Shown: positions 42,831 through 55,084, numbered from the stretch's first letter. The stretch is DNA of 64,000 nucleotides from Prostheceraeus crozeri (GCA_907163375.1 CAJQUW010012704.1:124001-188000); one strand, 5' to 3'. Notes: generated by a model from the sequence alone, not told the origin. Program-made: numbers and translations.

Positions 42831-44787
42831 TTGGAAGATTATTTCAATGAAGACACAAATAATGACATACCATGGATTAAAATTAGATGTAACAAATCGA
42901 ATTTTATGCCACTTAAAGGTAACAATGTAGCGCTAGATCAAATTATTGATTTAATTGATAGCAAAGCAGGTAACATTAAAAATGAGCAAAAACCCAGCAG
43001 CTACAACTTGACTAAATTGAAATATAATGGTTTAGAAGCATTAAAACAAATGACAGACATCCATATTACAAAGGCTGATAAGAGTGGAATATTCGTCATA
43101 ATGGATTACACCTTCTGCAAAAATGCTATGCTAAATGAACATCTTTTGGATCAATTCATATATAGAAAAATAAATGATTATCATCCCTATGAAACCATGA
43201 AAAAGGTGAAAAAACTTTGCCATAATTTTCGGTTTACGTGTAACTTCTCAAAACATGAATTTGACTATTTGACACATTTTAATTTTGCGATGCCTTATAT
43301 ATACGGTCTACCGAAAGTTCACAAAATTAACGATTATTTGGAGAAATATCTAGCTGACGATTATGGATGTATTACATTAAAACCTCCGGACAATTTAAAA
43401 TTCCGTCCTATCATATCTTCCTGCTACAGTCCAACAAGCCACCTTAGTATATTCATTAATGATCTGCTGAAACCACTAGTTCCCGAAATTAAAAGTTACT
43501 GCAGAGACACATTTATGTTTATTCATAAGCTAAGAAAATATCAAGATATCAACCCTAACACAATATTTGTTTCTATGGATGTTGCATCATTGTATACAAG
43601 TATACCTCACGAATTAGGACTTGAAGCAATTAACTTTTGGTTACACAAACATCGATTAAAGATTTCAAGTAGGTTCGCCAATGCATTCATCTTGGATTCT
43701 ATTGAATTTATACTAAAAAAACAATTATTTTCATTTCGAGGACGACATCTACCTTCAGAATTCTGGCACTGCAATGGGCACAGCCATGGCCCCTACATAT
43801 GCGAATTTAGTCATGAGGTACCTAGAAAACAAAAGGTATCAAACAATTGCTAATTATTATGAGCCAAACATTTCCGCTAAAATCAGTGACAATTGGTTGC
43901 GATATATCGATGATTGTTTCATTATATGGGACACGAAATTCGGCAATCTAAACCATTTTTTTGAGTTAGTCAAGAACTTACATCCCTCTATCAATTTTAC
44001 TATGGAATTTAACGATAGAGAACTAAATTTTTTAGATGTTAAAATATACAAGAGTGAAAATGGTATAGAAACGGATATCTATTACAAAAAGACGAACAAC
44101 TACAATTACGTTCCCTTCTATTCAAGCCATCCAATACACACGTTGAGAAATATCCCTTTCACTTTACCTCGTCGTATACATATGATTGACTCTAATGATA
44201 AGGCCAAAGTAGTTCAATTACACAAACTGAAAACTAATTTGATAAAGCTAAAATATCCTTTAACATTAATTGACAATGCCTTTAAAAAAGCAGAAACTCA
44301 TCTCTCTAAACTGGAAACAAGAACGCAAGAAAACACTGAAAGAAACACAAAGAAAACGATATATTTTACTACTCGTTATAACAAAAACAATCCCAACATA
44401 TACAACAAAGTTATTAAGCCAGCAACTGAGAGCTTAAAATTATCAAACCGGTTCATGGATTATAACTTCAAAAAATCTTATAAACAACCTCCATCTCTAC
44501 TTAATATACTTAATGTTAAGAATCGGAAAACAATTAAAGGAATAACGAAGTGTGGTGATAACCGATGTAGCTGCTGTTCCATTATCATAGAAGGTGAAAC
44601 AATTAATTTCAAAAATGGTAAAATGAAAACGTTTAAAATCAAACAAAATCTGAATTACCTTTCCCATAACATTATTTACGCTCTATTCTGTAACGGTTGT
44701 AACAAATATTATATTGGCCAATCCGGTGACATGTTCAGAAACCGATTAACCGTACACCGGCAACATATTAACAACAGACATTATTAG
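42831..44787 (+). pseudogene. Penelope-like element RT and GIY-YIG endonuclease
   Basis: The first frame (42831-43853) carries ITKADKSGIFVIMDY, LPKVHKINDY, LKFRPIISSCYSPT and VSMDVASLYTSIPHE, the PLE RT palm and fingers. The second frame (43774-44787) carries GTAMAPTYANLVM, WLRYIDDCFIIW (the catalytic DD), SINFTMEFNDRELNFLDVKI and, after a basic linker and CGDNRCSCC, IIYALFCNGCNKYYIGQSGD (GIY-YIG). One frame change lies between them near 43770-43850. It is otherwise well kept, so this is a fairly young copy. The end is overrun by the minus-strand LINE. Confidence 0.8.
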
Positions 44788-46640
44788 TAGTAGTAGTAGA
44801 AGTGTTTTATTTTCTCAAAATGGTAATCCGAAATTACAGCATGAATTTACATCATAATGTTCCAAACTAAAAATAATCGAAATAGATAAGATAAGTACGC
44901 ATTCAAATTACTGCTTGTTTAAAAGTAAAGTTGTATAAGGGACAAACGAAGATTGCCGGTTAGCGCCTCTACAAGATGGAACACAAAGTTTTTGATTTCT
45001 CGAGGATAAGATGTGAGGTAGAAGCTCATTTATGATGTGGCTTTTGTCGTGGAGAGCTTGCAGAAACAGCTTCTTTGCGGCGTTTTGTCGTCTTTCACTT
45101 AAGGTTGATTTTGTGCAAGCACAGCAACAAGAACCATTTGACTGCATAATAAAATGTGCTCTTCGATCGACACTTCGCAACTTCTTTGTTAGTTTCGAGT
45201 TGAGTCCAACAAAACAGGGGCAAGCATATTCCATAACTGAGCGGATTGTACATGCGTAAATGTGATGCAGCTCTTCGGGACTTACCAAAGGTCTTAATAT
45301 TCTAAGAATATGTATTCTTTTGTTGGCCACACTTGAGACATGGTTGATGTGACAGTTCCACTTGAGATCGGAAGTAATGTTGAGTCCGAGAATTTTCACA
45401 TAGTTTACTTCTGAGAGCAAGTACTGTGTTGACTGCGGAGGAAAATTTTTCTTTTTGCATAAAACCAAGCTAGATTTTTCTATGTTGACACTCAAACTGT
45501 TGCTTTGACACCATTCCTTGAAACCCAGAATTTCGTCGTCTATTGAATTTTCACTTGTCGAAGAGATAGGACATACCATAGTTACGTCGTCAGCGTACTT
45601 AACAACTTTATTACTATCACATTTGGATTTGAAGTCACTTATGTATACATTGAAGATGAACGGTGCTAGAATTTATCCCTGAGCAACTACACAGATCGTT
45701 TGGAAGCGATCTGAGACACAGTCACAAACCTTCACCTCACAACAACGATTGTCCATATAGTTCTTGAGCCAAATTACGAAACCAGAGGAAAACCCACATC
45801 CAAAAACTTTCGCACAGTGATTCGATGGTCGATATTATCAAATGCTCGGCTAATGTCGAATGTCAGAAGAGCAGTATCACATGTAGAGTCGGAGTCCTGA
45901 GACTTGGTTACATGATCAAGAATTGTAACTAATGCGGTAATTGTTGATGCCTTCTTCCTGAAGCCATGTTGATTTTCTCTGAAAGATCGCTCAAAATTTG
46001 TGCGCAATTTCTGGACCATGATTCTTTCGAGAACCTTAGGAATAGTTCGCAAGATGGTTATTTGCCTGAGTTTTGTTAGCTGAGCCGGATTTGTTTTAGG
46101 GATGGGAGTAATCATTCCCTGCTTCCACTTTGTCGGAGTTATACGAGTGGTAATTGAGTTCTGGAGAATAGAAGTTACAGGATATGCTATAAACTTGGCT
46201 AACTCAGAATAAACTCTAGTTGGAATGTCATTAGAGTGGTAGGACTTTCTCACATTCAAACGTTGGAGATGGTATTCAACTTCGCTGACAGCTATCATTG
46301 GATTCCACCCATCGTCTTGGAATATGATATCCTTCTTGCGATCATCCCTCTGCAGTGCCTGAATATGATCAGCAATTTTGTTTGCCAGAATCAACTCTCC
46401 ACCATATGAGGATATGAGATCTTCCAATCCACCGCTTGATGCTTTACCTTTTACAGTGTTAACGAGTTTCTAAAGACCGTTGGTTGTCGTTTTTAATCTT
46501 TCTGCCCAAATTAGTTTCGCATTTTTGATTTCCTTTTTACTTTGTCTTTAAAATGATTAAATCTTGGCCAGTCCTTGCACCTGTAAGCATTCCAGCGTTC
46601 ATTTAACAAATGCTTAGTTAGTGGAGCAATTCACGTATCA
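44788..46640 (-). mobile_element. CR1/L2-like LINE, 5'-truncated
   Basis: The minus strand encodes RT motifs: KWKQGMITPIPKTNPAQLTK, RQITILRTIPKVLERI, ENQHGFRKKASTITALV, FDISRAFDNIDHRI, VVAQ.ILAPFIFNVYI, VVKYADDVTMVCP (YADD) and WCQSNSLSVNIEKS, followed by a C-terminal VMEYACPCFVGL region. The frame changes near 45580-45780. The 3' end carries AAAATAAAACAC and a (TAC)n tail (44786-44805), as in L2/CR1-type LINEs. No endonuclease domain remains, and the 5' junction is at about 46630. Confidence 0.75.
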
Positions 46641-46888
46641 CATTCTTGGTAAAGCAATAGGAGGTTTATGCGAGGAGTTATTATTTTTATGAGGAGTTAT
46701 TGCTTTTGTCGGCTTTCTTGACAATAATTGACGGGTTGTTATTCAAAGTTATTTTGAGTTCAATCGATGTTGAAAGTTTATTCACCAACGTCCCAGTCGA
46801 GGAGACAACGGAAATCATTTTGGATTGCGTTTATGGTCATTCGCATAAACCTCCTATTGCTTTACCAAGAGTGTGATACGTGAATTGC
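46627..46888. repeat. 48-bp inverted repeat joining LINE 5' end and PLE
   Basis: GCAATTCACGTATCACATTC and the following bases to TTTATGCGA (46627-46674) recur inverted at 46841-46888, inside PLE coding sequence. This indicates rearrangement at the LINE's truncated 5' end. Confidence 0.6.
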
Positions 46889-47993
46889 TATTGTTATGTA
46901 CGACCGCAACGCCTTTCAAAATGGAAAAACCAACTCTATAAACAAATTGATGGTGTTTCGATGGGCAGCCCGCTCGGACCTCTGTATGCTGACTTCTATA
47001 TGAGCTTTTTAGAAAACAAGGTACTTCCAGCATTTGATGATGATGTACTTTTCTATAGAAGATACGTAGATGATTCCATTATCATTCACAAGAAAGACTG
47101 CAAAAATAGATGACATCATAACATCGCTCCATGCCAATTCATGCCTCAGATTTACTTATGAACAAGAGGAGAACGGTTGTCTTTCTTTTTTGGATGTGAA
47201 TTTGAGAAGAGATATCATTTCAAATACAATAAAAACATCTGTTTACAGAAAACCTACAAATAATGGTTCCTGTCTCGACTATGACTGCTTTGGCCCCGAA
47301 ACATACAAGAAAGCTGTGGTCAAGTCATACATAAACCGTGCATACAGACTATCATCAACATGGAAAGAATTTTCCAATGAAATTGATGTCATCAAGCAAA
47401 TTCTTGTAGATAACAACTATCCCCAAAACTTAATTGATCAAACAATACAAAATTATCTAAAGCAAATACACACCAATATCGATCCTAAAAATGCAGAAGC
47501 AACAATCAACTTTTATTACCAAAGTCAATGGAGTACATCGGCAAAAATTGAAGAGCAACGATTGACAGCCATTATCAAGAATAATGTTATTCCAACACTG
47601 CCATCTGTTCAAGTAAAAGTAAGAACTTACTACAGACCAAAACGTCTTAAGACAATTCTGAAACCATCAGTGCAAGCAAAATCCGAGCCGCATCATGTTG
47701 TTTACCAATTCACGTGCCCACATGACACTTGTAACGGTGTCGCTTACATTGGTTACACAACTAATGCCCTCGAACATCGCTGCAAGCAACATGTCTCGAA
47801 CGGTGCAATCAAAGACCATCTGCAAACACACGGTGAAAAAGGATATATGGTTATGCTGAAGAACATGACTATCCTAGCCAAGGACAACAGACAACGTGAT
47901 CTTGAAATTGCTGAGGCTTTGCATATCAAAAGCCTCCAACCCCAGCTCAATCGGCAAGATCAAGGCTTGACAAGGCGACTCTTAGTTTTGTAA
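46735..47993 (+). pseudogene. Second Penelope-like element, RT end and GIY-YIG (plus)
   Basis: Begins in the RT palm at SIDVESLFTNVPVEETTEII. QIDGVSMGSPLGPLYADFYM follows, then VLFYRRYVDDSIIIH (catalytic DD), LRFTYEQEENGCLSFLDVNL and a long linker. The C-terminus has YQFTCPHDTCNGVAYIGYTT (GIY-YIG variant) and EALHIKSLQPQLNRQ. It is a different PLE lineage from the copy at 41.6-44.8 kb. The N-terminus is missing and a frame change falls near 47090. The long open second frame (47070-47993) suggests moderate age. Confidence 0.75.
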
Positions 47994-48154
47994 CTTTATC
48001 CTTATTCTTCTTTAGATTTCTTTATAGTTTTAGTAGATATCCTTCTATTAACTTTGGTAGTGTATCATTAGCTATCTTTGTATATATTTCAGGACATTGA
48101 TTTTTCAAGTACCTAATATGTAGTTTGAAATTTGTTTCCTACTTAAATGTATTA

Positions 48155-48240
48155 TGTCCTTATTATTTCACTCCCTGATGATGGATAGTGTAAATATCCG
48201 AAGCGCCGGTATAAATATTTTTGCAGTGAAATGGTTTTCT
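48155..48240 (+). ncRNA. Hammerhead-ribozyme-like motif in PLE 3' region
   Basis: Core CTGATGA followed by stem II GGATA/TATCC and then GAAG CGCCGG. ATTTCACTCC before and GCAGTGAAAT after could pair as stem I (9 of 10). GAAA is changed to GAAG, so activity is doubtful. Confidence 0.5.
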
Positions 48241-48410
48241 AAAGTCGCTTTTAAGTTTTCTAGTTCCGAAGTGAAATCAATTTATTGATCATTTGAAAAA
48301 TATTACCTTAAGTTATCTAAAATTGATTGCGATTTGCTTTTCTGCAATACATGTCTCATATATATATATGTATATATAGTAGTATAAAAGAATTATCAGA
48401 AATGGATCAA

Positions 48411-49356
48411 AATAAGAAGGAAAATAACTCCCGTAAGTCGTCAAGGAAAAACTTTGAATCTTGAAAGCCCGACCGGTTTCACTTGGTCATCCAAGCTTCT
48501 CAAGGGCTAATGTCTATTATGAATATCATAACTTAATTTAAATGATCATAAAATAAGCTACACATACATAGTAAGCGAATTACGCAAATGTCATGGATGA
48601 AAATAAGAATTCACAGACATCGTACAGGGGGAAGAGTGCAGGCGGATATCATTGATCAATTTTGATTAAGTGAAGTTCTAAAAACACTAATGCACCAATT
48701 TTCTTTGCTCTCCCTATACGATCGATCACAATTTGGGGGTAACTTCAAAACCAGGATTATGCTGAAAGGAGGGTCACTTTTTGAGCATGAGGAGATGTGC
48801 TTGCTCACAAATAAAGATCGATAGTCCTTGTCCTTAACTTGTTGTCTGCAATGCAGAGGTTGCTGCGCTCTTTATGTGGGGCAAACGGGAGACACTTTAA
48901 GATCAAGGACGCGAGTGCACAGACAACAAGTTAAGGACAAGGACTATCGATCTTTATTTGTGAGCAAGCACATCTCCTCATGCTCAAAAAGTGACCCTCC
49001 TTTCAGCATAATCCCGGTTTTGAAGTTACCCCCAAATTGTGATCGATCGTATAGGGAGAGCAAAGAAAAATGGTGCATTAGTGTTTTTAGACCTTCACTT
49101 AATCAAAATTGATCAATGATATCCGCCTGCACTCTTCCCCCTGTACGATGTCTGTGAATTCTTATTTTCATCCATGACATTTGCGTAATTCGCTTACTAT
49201 GTATGTGTAGCTTATTTTATGATCATTTAAATTAAGTTATGATATTCATAATAGACATTAGCCCTTGAGAAGCTTGGATGACCAAGTGAAACCGGTCGGG
49301 CTTTCAAGATTCAAAGTTTTTCCTTGACGACTTACGGGAGTCATTTTCCTTCTTTA
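48411..49356. repeat. Near-perfect palindrome, arms ~435 bp, 70-bp spacer
   Basis: 48411-48848 is the reverse complement of 48918-49356 with only a handful of mismatches (about 1%). The two arms are inverted copies of a PLE 3' part, including a hammerhead-like block (CCCTTGAGAAGCTTGGATGA, then CCAAGTGAAACCGGTC) at 49262-49296 and mirrored at about 48470-48505. Confidence 0.85.
48828..49112 (+). pseudogene. PLE GIY-YIG endonuclease fragment at the palindrome centre
   Basis: LQCRGCCALYVGQTGDTLRS, RVHRQQVKDKDYRSLFVSKH and WCISVFRPSLNQN form a compact GIY-YIG nuclease end. Only this C-terminal part exists, and it spans the palindrome spacer and the right arm. Confidence 0.65.
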
Positions 49357-49377
49357 TTTTTATATATACACTTAGCA

Positions 49378-50953
49378 CAATTGAAAACGCACCACCTGTC
49401 AAATCCGTCAAATTGATCGCTATACACGATTGATAAAGAATGGAGGACGCATTCTAGCCGACATAGATATCTGTGCTACGGCTCGACGGCGGTCAGGGGT
49501 CTAATGACATGATTGACAGTAATGTAAATGAATAGGACAAACTTTTAGTGATTAAGAAAAGAAATTATTAAACTTAACATGTAAATGAAAAGGACAAACT
49601 TTTAGTGATTAAGAAAAGTAATTATTAAACATAACATCTATACTTGTACAAGTTAATAGCGGGTATAACCTCCGCGAGCAGTCAGTAAGGCACTGATTCG
49701 TCGCGGCATTCTGAGGACGAGCCGTCTCAGAAAATTTTGAGGAATTTGTTGCAACCAAACTGCAACCACTGTCTCTTGTAATTCACGCAGTGTTTGCGGA
49801 GGCGGGTCCCGCTGCTGAACTTGGCGCTTCAGATAATCCCACACGTGCTCGATCGGGTTCATGTCCGGCGACCTTGATGGCCAGCGAAGAGTCCGTATCC
49901 CTAAGTTTTCCTTCAGCTGCGTCACATTGTATGCACGATGCGAAGGTGCGTTATCATCTTGCAGGATCCAGTTGGCCACGTCTCCGAATGTTCGAGTCGC
50001 AAATGGCAGAAGATGCGTTTGCAGCAGTTCAGCATAACGCTCACCAGTCACGTTCGTGTTGAGCACTACCAGCTCGGTCTTGCCCGTCAGGTGATGCCTG
50101 CCCACACGTGAACGGATGGCCCCTGTTGCTGATGAGTAGGCTGGACCTGTTGCTGCAGCATCTCTTGGCGTGGCACACGCCAAACACGAATGCGGCCATC
50201 ATTGCGGAACAGACGAAACCGACTTTCGTCAGTGAAGATGATGCGTCTCCATTGTGGTAGTCTCCAGTGAACTCGTTGCATCGCCCACCGCTCTCTTCGT
50301 GCCACATGCGCAGGTGTTAATCTGGGGCATTTGCGCATCTTCCTTGAGCGAAGTCCTTGCTCTCGAAGCCGATTTCTTATGATGCCCGAGCTCAGGATGT
50401 TGCCTCTGCGACTTCTTTCGCCCCACATCAGTCGTAGCAGAGTTGCGGGGAGTGTGGGATTGCCTCGCACCATTCTGAGCAATCGCCGGTCAGCTCTGGC
50501 ACCAACGCACCAACGCCAGCATGTGCCACGGTACCATTTGCTCTCGCTTTCTTGAGAAGTCGGGCAATCGTCGTATGCGAACGATTGAAATGTCGTCCGA
50601 CTGCCCGAAGGGACATTCCAGCGTCAAGCATGCCAATAGCACGCCATCTTTCGGCATCTGACATTTGACGCACCATCTTAAGATTTTTCACAAAACCGTC
50701 ATTTCCCATAATAAGTCGTTAATTTTATACTTCATGACCGAAGTTCAATTTGAACACATGCTTGCTAAGTAATTCGGTAATAATAATGCTTGCTTCAGTA
50801 ATTCAGTCTGAACAATTACGCAATCCCACCACCAGACCGCCGTCGTGCAGATATCTATGTCAATTAGCGTGCGTCCTTCATTCCATATTCAATCGAAGCG
50901 ATTTACTTCGAATTAGCTGGATTTGACAGGTGGTGCGTTTTCAATTGTGCTAA

Positions 50954-50957
<4 letters not shown>
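49378..50957 (-). mobile_element. Tc1-like transposon
   Basis: Inverted terminal repeats of at least 100 bp start ACACTTAGCACAATTGAAAA and contain CGCACCACCTGTCAAAT. It sits in a TA-rich site. The minus-strand transposase (49653-50709) has an HTH (MSLRAVGRHFNRSHTTIARL) and DDE motifs FTDESRFRLF, NWILQDDNAPSHRA and RSPDMNPIEHVWDYL. Two frame changes, near 50430 and 50130, break it. The inverted repeats remain very similar, suggesting a recent copy. Confidence 0.85.
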
Positions 50958-50996
<39 letters not shown>

Positions 50997-50999
50997 AGA

Positions 51000-51083
51000 A
51001 GAAGACCAGAGGTTTCCAAATTTCCAAATTGAACCTCTGGTTTAATTAAATTAGTTTAATTTGGAAACCTCTGGTCTTCTTAT
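51000..51083. repeat. Short hairpin (GAAGACCAGAGGTTTCCAAA)
   Basis: GAAGACCAGAGGTTTCCAAAT at 51000 is repeated inverted as ATTTGGAAACCTCTGGTCTTC near 51060, with an intermediate third copy of AACCTCTGG. It follows a (TA)n microsatellite and flanks a PLE piece. Confidence 0.55.
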
Positions 51084-51159
51084 CTTATTTTATCATCGCA
51101 TTCGCTTTGGACTTTTTCATTTACCTTTATATACAGTATATATATATAATAATATATAT

Positions 51160-51529
51160 ATTAATACAAAAGATTCTGATCCTCTCAAATTTATGGCTCA
51201 AACTGAGTTTATCATGGCTGTCAATGATTTGAAATCAGAAGATAAAAGCACCATTAGAAGTTATCTCACTAGCCAGATGAAGAAACACGACAGACATTCC
51301 ACATTCTCACTTGAGGAACAAAAGGCACTCAAATCTTTGAAGTCTGATTCTTCAATTATAATTCTTCCGGCAGATAAAGGAGGATCCACAGCCATTCTAG
51401 ACCGAAGTCAATATGATGATAAAATGATTGAAATCCTTTCAGACTCAACCAGTTACTGTGAAGTTATGAATGATCCAACTACAACTCAAATCAGGAAAAT
51501 GGAAAAGTATCTACTGACATTGAAGAAGA

Positions 51530-51535
<6 letters not shown>
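51160..51535 (+). pseudogene. Penelope-like element N-terminal RT fragment
   Basis: FSLEEQKALKSLKSDSSIII, LPADKGGSTAILDRSQYDDK and ILSDSTSYCEVMNDPTTTQ form the conserved ADKGG region before the PLE palm. It stops in a (TA)n microsatellite at 51535. Confidence 0.65.
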
Positions 51536-51564
<29 letters not shown>

Positions 51565-51713
51565 AAAAAAATTTTCAGTCTCATATATATATGTATTTAT
51601 GTATATATGCCGGCATATTAAAAAATGCTGTATTTAGTGATTAGATCAACAAGCAAGCTTATTTTATTTATTATTATTGTTTATTTTTATGTCTTATATC
51701 ACGATTGACTTAC

Positions 51714-51942
51714 CTGCAGATAAAGTGAGAATTGCAGAATAATCTAGGTCAATGTAAGGCCACATAAAACAAATGATGCTCAGTCCAAATGCGGATATTA
51801 TATTCACTATGACAAGTCGTCCTTTCAAAAAGTCACCGATTAATGCTGCGAGGATGTAGGTAACGCATTCACACATGCTAAGAACGGTCAATGTCCAGGA
51901 GCTTTGTTCAATAGAGATGTCCTTTATTTTCATGTAGAACGC
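51714..51942 (-). CDS. Monocarboxylate-transporter-like (MFS) gene, upstream exon
   Basis: A 229-bp exon with a TTTTCAG acceptor and a CTGCAG|GTAAGT donor. It encodes AFYMKIKDISIEQSSWTLTV, LSMCECVTYILAALIGDFLK, GRLVIVNIISAFGLSIICFM and WPYIDLDYSAILTLSA. These are membrane helices with the loop GDFLKGR, as in the second half of SLC16/MCT carriers. It ends in phase 1, matching the exon at 38861-39001. The intervening intron is 12,712 bp and full of transposons. Substrate unknown. Confidence 0.7.
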
Positions 51943-52329
51943 CTGAAAAGAAAATCAAAAGTCTGAATATTGGAAGATGTGCTTGAGTGGACGGAATGAC
52001 ACATTTTTCTGTGCTGGGAGACAAAGTTTTTTCAAAACTTTTTCTGTGCTGTTTCCTCAGCAAACAGGAAAATGGTTCTATCATAAACCAATTCTTCCAT
52101 CACTTTATAAGTAAGTCATTTTCTCAATTTTCATGGCATCTGCTTATCAACTGAACTTCTATAGATTTGACTACTTGTAGACGTTTAAACAGACTATTTC
52201 GTGAAGTTCTGTGGTTCCTACAGTTCATTAAGTTCAATTGGGGCTTAACTTGTATAGTGGATGCGCTTCGTTAGTACTGACCTTCTTGAATGTTTTTCAA
52301 TTTTTGCAATAGTGTCTTGAATGTTGATC
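51943..52329. other. Host intron sequence, no gene seen
   Basis: AT-rich, with no frame or repeat recognised before the PLE and hAT insertions. Confidence 0.4.
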
Positions 52330-54130
52330 GCCTTACAGTCAAAGAGATTCAAGGCCTTTACAACCATTCATTAAAAGGCTAGGATCAGAATTTCTGATAT
52401 ACATAGATTCCAAAACCAGACGTTTGTGATAGTTCTCAACTAGGGAGTCAAGCGGTTAATTATAAATTAACCGGTTAACCGACGAGAAATTAACCGGTTA
52501 ACCGGTTAACCGATGTAATACTAGTAATAGATGTTTTTCAATTCCATGTGACTATACAAGGCTTATATAGTCGCACTGAGTATAGTATATGAGTATATGC
52601 ATGTTTACCTGTTATACCAGTTGAGTAAGCTCGCTTACTTTATGGACATAAACATTTTCTACTGATTGCTTGTAGGTCTACTTCCTTAATATTTTATTTT
52701 CAAGAATACTGTTATATTTTAGTATACCCTCGTGAATATTTGAGTTTATTCCGTCTGGCTAACTTGAACCTAAAATCAATTTCACGGAATGTGCCTAATT
52801 CCATGTTAATTATTCAAAATAATAAATTATAAAATCTAAATCCACTAATGATAATAATAATGTATATTTTACCATAAAATCTGTACAAAACATTCAATGT
52901 GAGGTACCAGTATGGTAATTCACAACTTATATAGGATGTGGCCAGATAATATAAAAACAACGGCTACACAAAGCTATCTTTAGGTTACTAATATATTTAT
53001 GTTATTATTGATACATCAATATTAATATGTTGAATTCCTTGTAGATGGTCATGTGTAGAAGACTGATATCAATTAGAATTACTTTTTCCTAATGCAAGAT
53101 CATTTGATATTCCTCTACTTTTAAATTACTTATAATGAGCCAAGACTTATCACAATTGATGTGGTTAGGTAACTCATCACAAGTAACAATATACCCGGTA
53201 GGCTATGTCATTATTCTCTATTGCTAATCAAAACATCAATCTTATCTGGAATTAAAACTTCCTTGTTATCATAATGGAATGGATCTTGGATGATCAGATA
53301 TCAACTATTGTAACAACTAAATATACGTATAAGAGTATTTTATCAAAACCAATTGTCTGGGAAAACGAAGAAATCAGGTAGAGTTATTGTGATGCAGAAA
53401 AACGATGGCTTCTGCTGTTTCGAGTCTCACTCCCTTTCCAGGAAATTATTATTTGGCAATAGCTTACATCATCAATGAGATATTATCGAAATTGGAAAAT
53501 GAAAACTAAAGCAATGTAGTTGCAATGTAGCAGAAAAGTTGGGAAAGCGTCGGTTAACCGATTAATTATTTTTTAACCGGTTAAATTTAATTAACCGGTT
53601 AACCGGTTAACCGGTTAACCGCTTGACTCCCTATTCTCAACACTATTGTGCAAAACATCCCGTTCAACAAACATATTGGGCCCAGGATAGCAACTAGTGA
53701 ATTATGTTCATTAATGCAAGAGCCAATGCGTCGCTTAGTTTGTCCGATGTAAATTTGCTTACAGCGGCAACATCTTATATTGTATATAACATTTTTAGTG
53801 CTGCACAAATTTGAACGAGCACATATTGCACAAAACGTACAATTAGGATTGCATTGCTCTCTTTCCTTCGGATGGTGAAAAATCTTCAGTGGTTTGCCAC
53901 CATCAAACCATGATTTAACAAACTCCGTAACACCTATGCGTCTGAAGAAGGCAAGATATTTCCTCTTAGACTCCTCATCAACGTAAGGACATTTGATGAA
54001 CACCTTTCGATGTGAAGGATCTGTGGTCTCATCATTTTGAGGTAAGGTGCTTTTCCTTACATGAAGCGTTGAGAATGCTCTTTCAATGAATCTCCTGGGA
54101 TATCTATTCATCATAAATCGAGATTTAATC
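52330..54130 (-). pseudogene. Penelope-like element GIY-YIG part, split by a hAT element
   Basis: Right piece (53642-54114): RYPRRFIERAFSTLHVRKST, CPYVDEESKRKYLAFFRRIG, CNPNCTFCAICARSNLCSTK and VIYNIRCCRCKQIYIGQTKR (GIY-YIG). Left piece (about 52330-52440): NYHKRLVLESMYIRNSDPSL, the nuclease end. The hAT element 52441-53633 lies between them. The frame across the two pieces is not perfect. Confidence 0.65.
52441..53633. mobile_element. Non-autonomous hAT element with 8-bp target duplication
   Basis: Ends TAGGGAGTCAAGCGGTTAA...TTAACCGCTTGACTCCCTA are flanked on both sides by TTCTCAAC (52433-52440 and 53634-53641), a perfect 8-bp duplication. Subterminal AACCGGTTAACCGG repeats are present on both sides. 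There is no transposase. It is inserted into the PLE and is therefore younger. Confidence 0.85.
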
Positions 54131-54292
54131 AGATCAGATGAATATAGCTTTTAGGTGGTAGTAGTAGACCGGTGATCTGCGCGAGTGAGTTCACCAAGCA
54201 ATGTTTCTCTATTTGTGGATATAGGGCAATGTATAATAGTGAAGAACTGAATTGCTATGAAAAGACAAGAATGAAAATGCGTACAATCGTGA

Positions 54293-54502
54293 ATGACTTC
54301 ACAGTCCAAAATTGACACAGTCCAGGTGCTAGAGGCTCAACTTCTGAATTTGACTGAAGAAAGAGAATTAATGGAACTGAAGAGCATTGTCTTGCGAAAA
54401 GTTGACAGAATTCTGGATGATTACCAATCACCTCAACCCGAGAACGGAGAGCAGAATTATGGATTGATAAGTTCTGCCTTGGCAACATTAACGGACGTAT
54501 AA
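54293..54502 (+). CDS. Small coiled-coil ORF, possibly the Harbinger partner protein end
   Basis: 69 residues: MTSQSKIDTVQVLEAQLLNL, TEERELMELKSIVLRKVDRI and a short acidic end. It faces the Harbinger transposase remnant on the other strand. Harbinger elements encode a second, Myb-like protein, so this might be its C-terminus; there is no direct domain support. Confidence 0.3.
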   Translation: MTSQSKIDTVQVLEAQLLNLTEERELMELKSIVLRKVDRILDDYQSPQPENGEQNYGLISSALATLTDV

Positions 54503-54764
54503 TTACAAATAGTTATTCAAATATATACATGCATTTCGGATTATACGTGTATTTTTGCTTGAAAATGAACGACAACGTCGACAAGGGAGCATAGATGCAC
54601 ACATTCATCAAACATGCCATTTTTGTTTCAACAGTAGGTCTAGTTGTCTTAGTATTATTAATTGGATGTATTCATAACAATATATCTAACAATCTGTAAC
54701 ACACAACCATCCACGTTCCTTAATCATCTATTAAACATTGGTTATTAAACATCTCCAAAGTACA

Positions 54765-55038
54765 GCTCAACGACTGAATTTTTAGTTCGCTGACTAAGTA
54801 TAGTTTCTGCTGCATTGGGCTCATCCAAAGAAAGTGAAGGAACTTCTGTAATTTCCTCCAAATCAGTTAGTTTGAAATCACGGGCAATGTTGTGCAGGAT
54901 AAAGCAGCAAACAATCACTTTGCATCATTTGGACGGTTTCAGTCGTATTTCACTATGAAGAATACTGAAGCGTCTCTTTAGAACACCGAATGACTGCTCC
55001 ACCAGAATTCTTGTTTTCTTCAAGGCCTCGTTAGTAGT
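54765..55038 (-). pseudogene. PIF/Harbinger transposase C-terminal fragment
   Basis: On the minus strand LTNEALKKTRILVEQSFGVL, KRRFSILHSEIRLKPSK and VIVCCFILHNIARDFKLTDL match the (E)xxFGxLKxRF and LHNxxRD motifs of HARBI1-type nucleases. One in-frame TGA follows KPSK. The upstream part is interrupted by the start of E2 at about 55040. Confidence 0.7.
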
Positions 55039-55084
55039 AAGCAAAACTCCACTTCTGGACCGCGCAAGATGGCGGCCATCGCTG

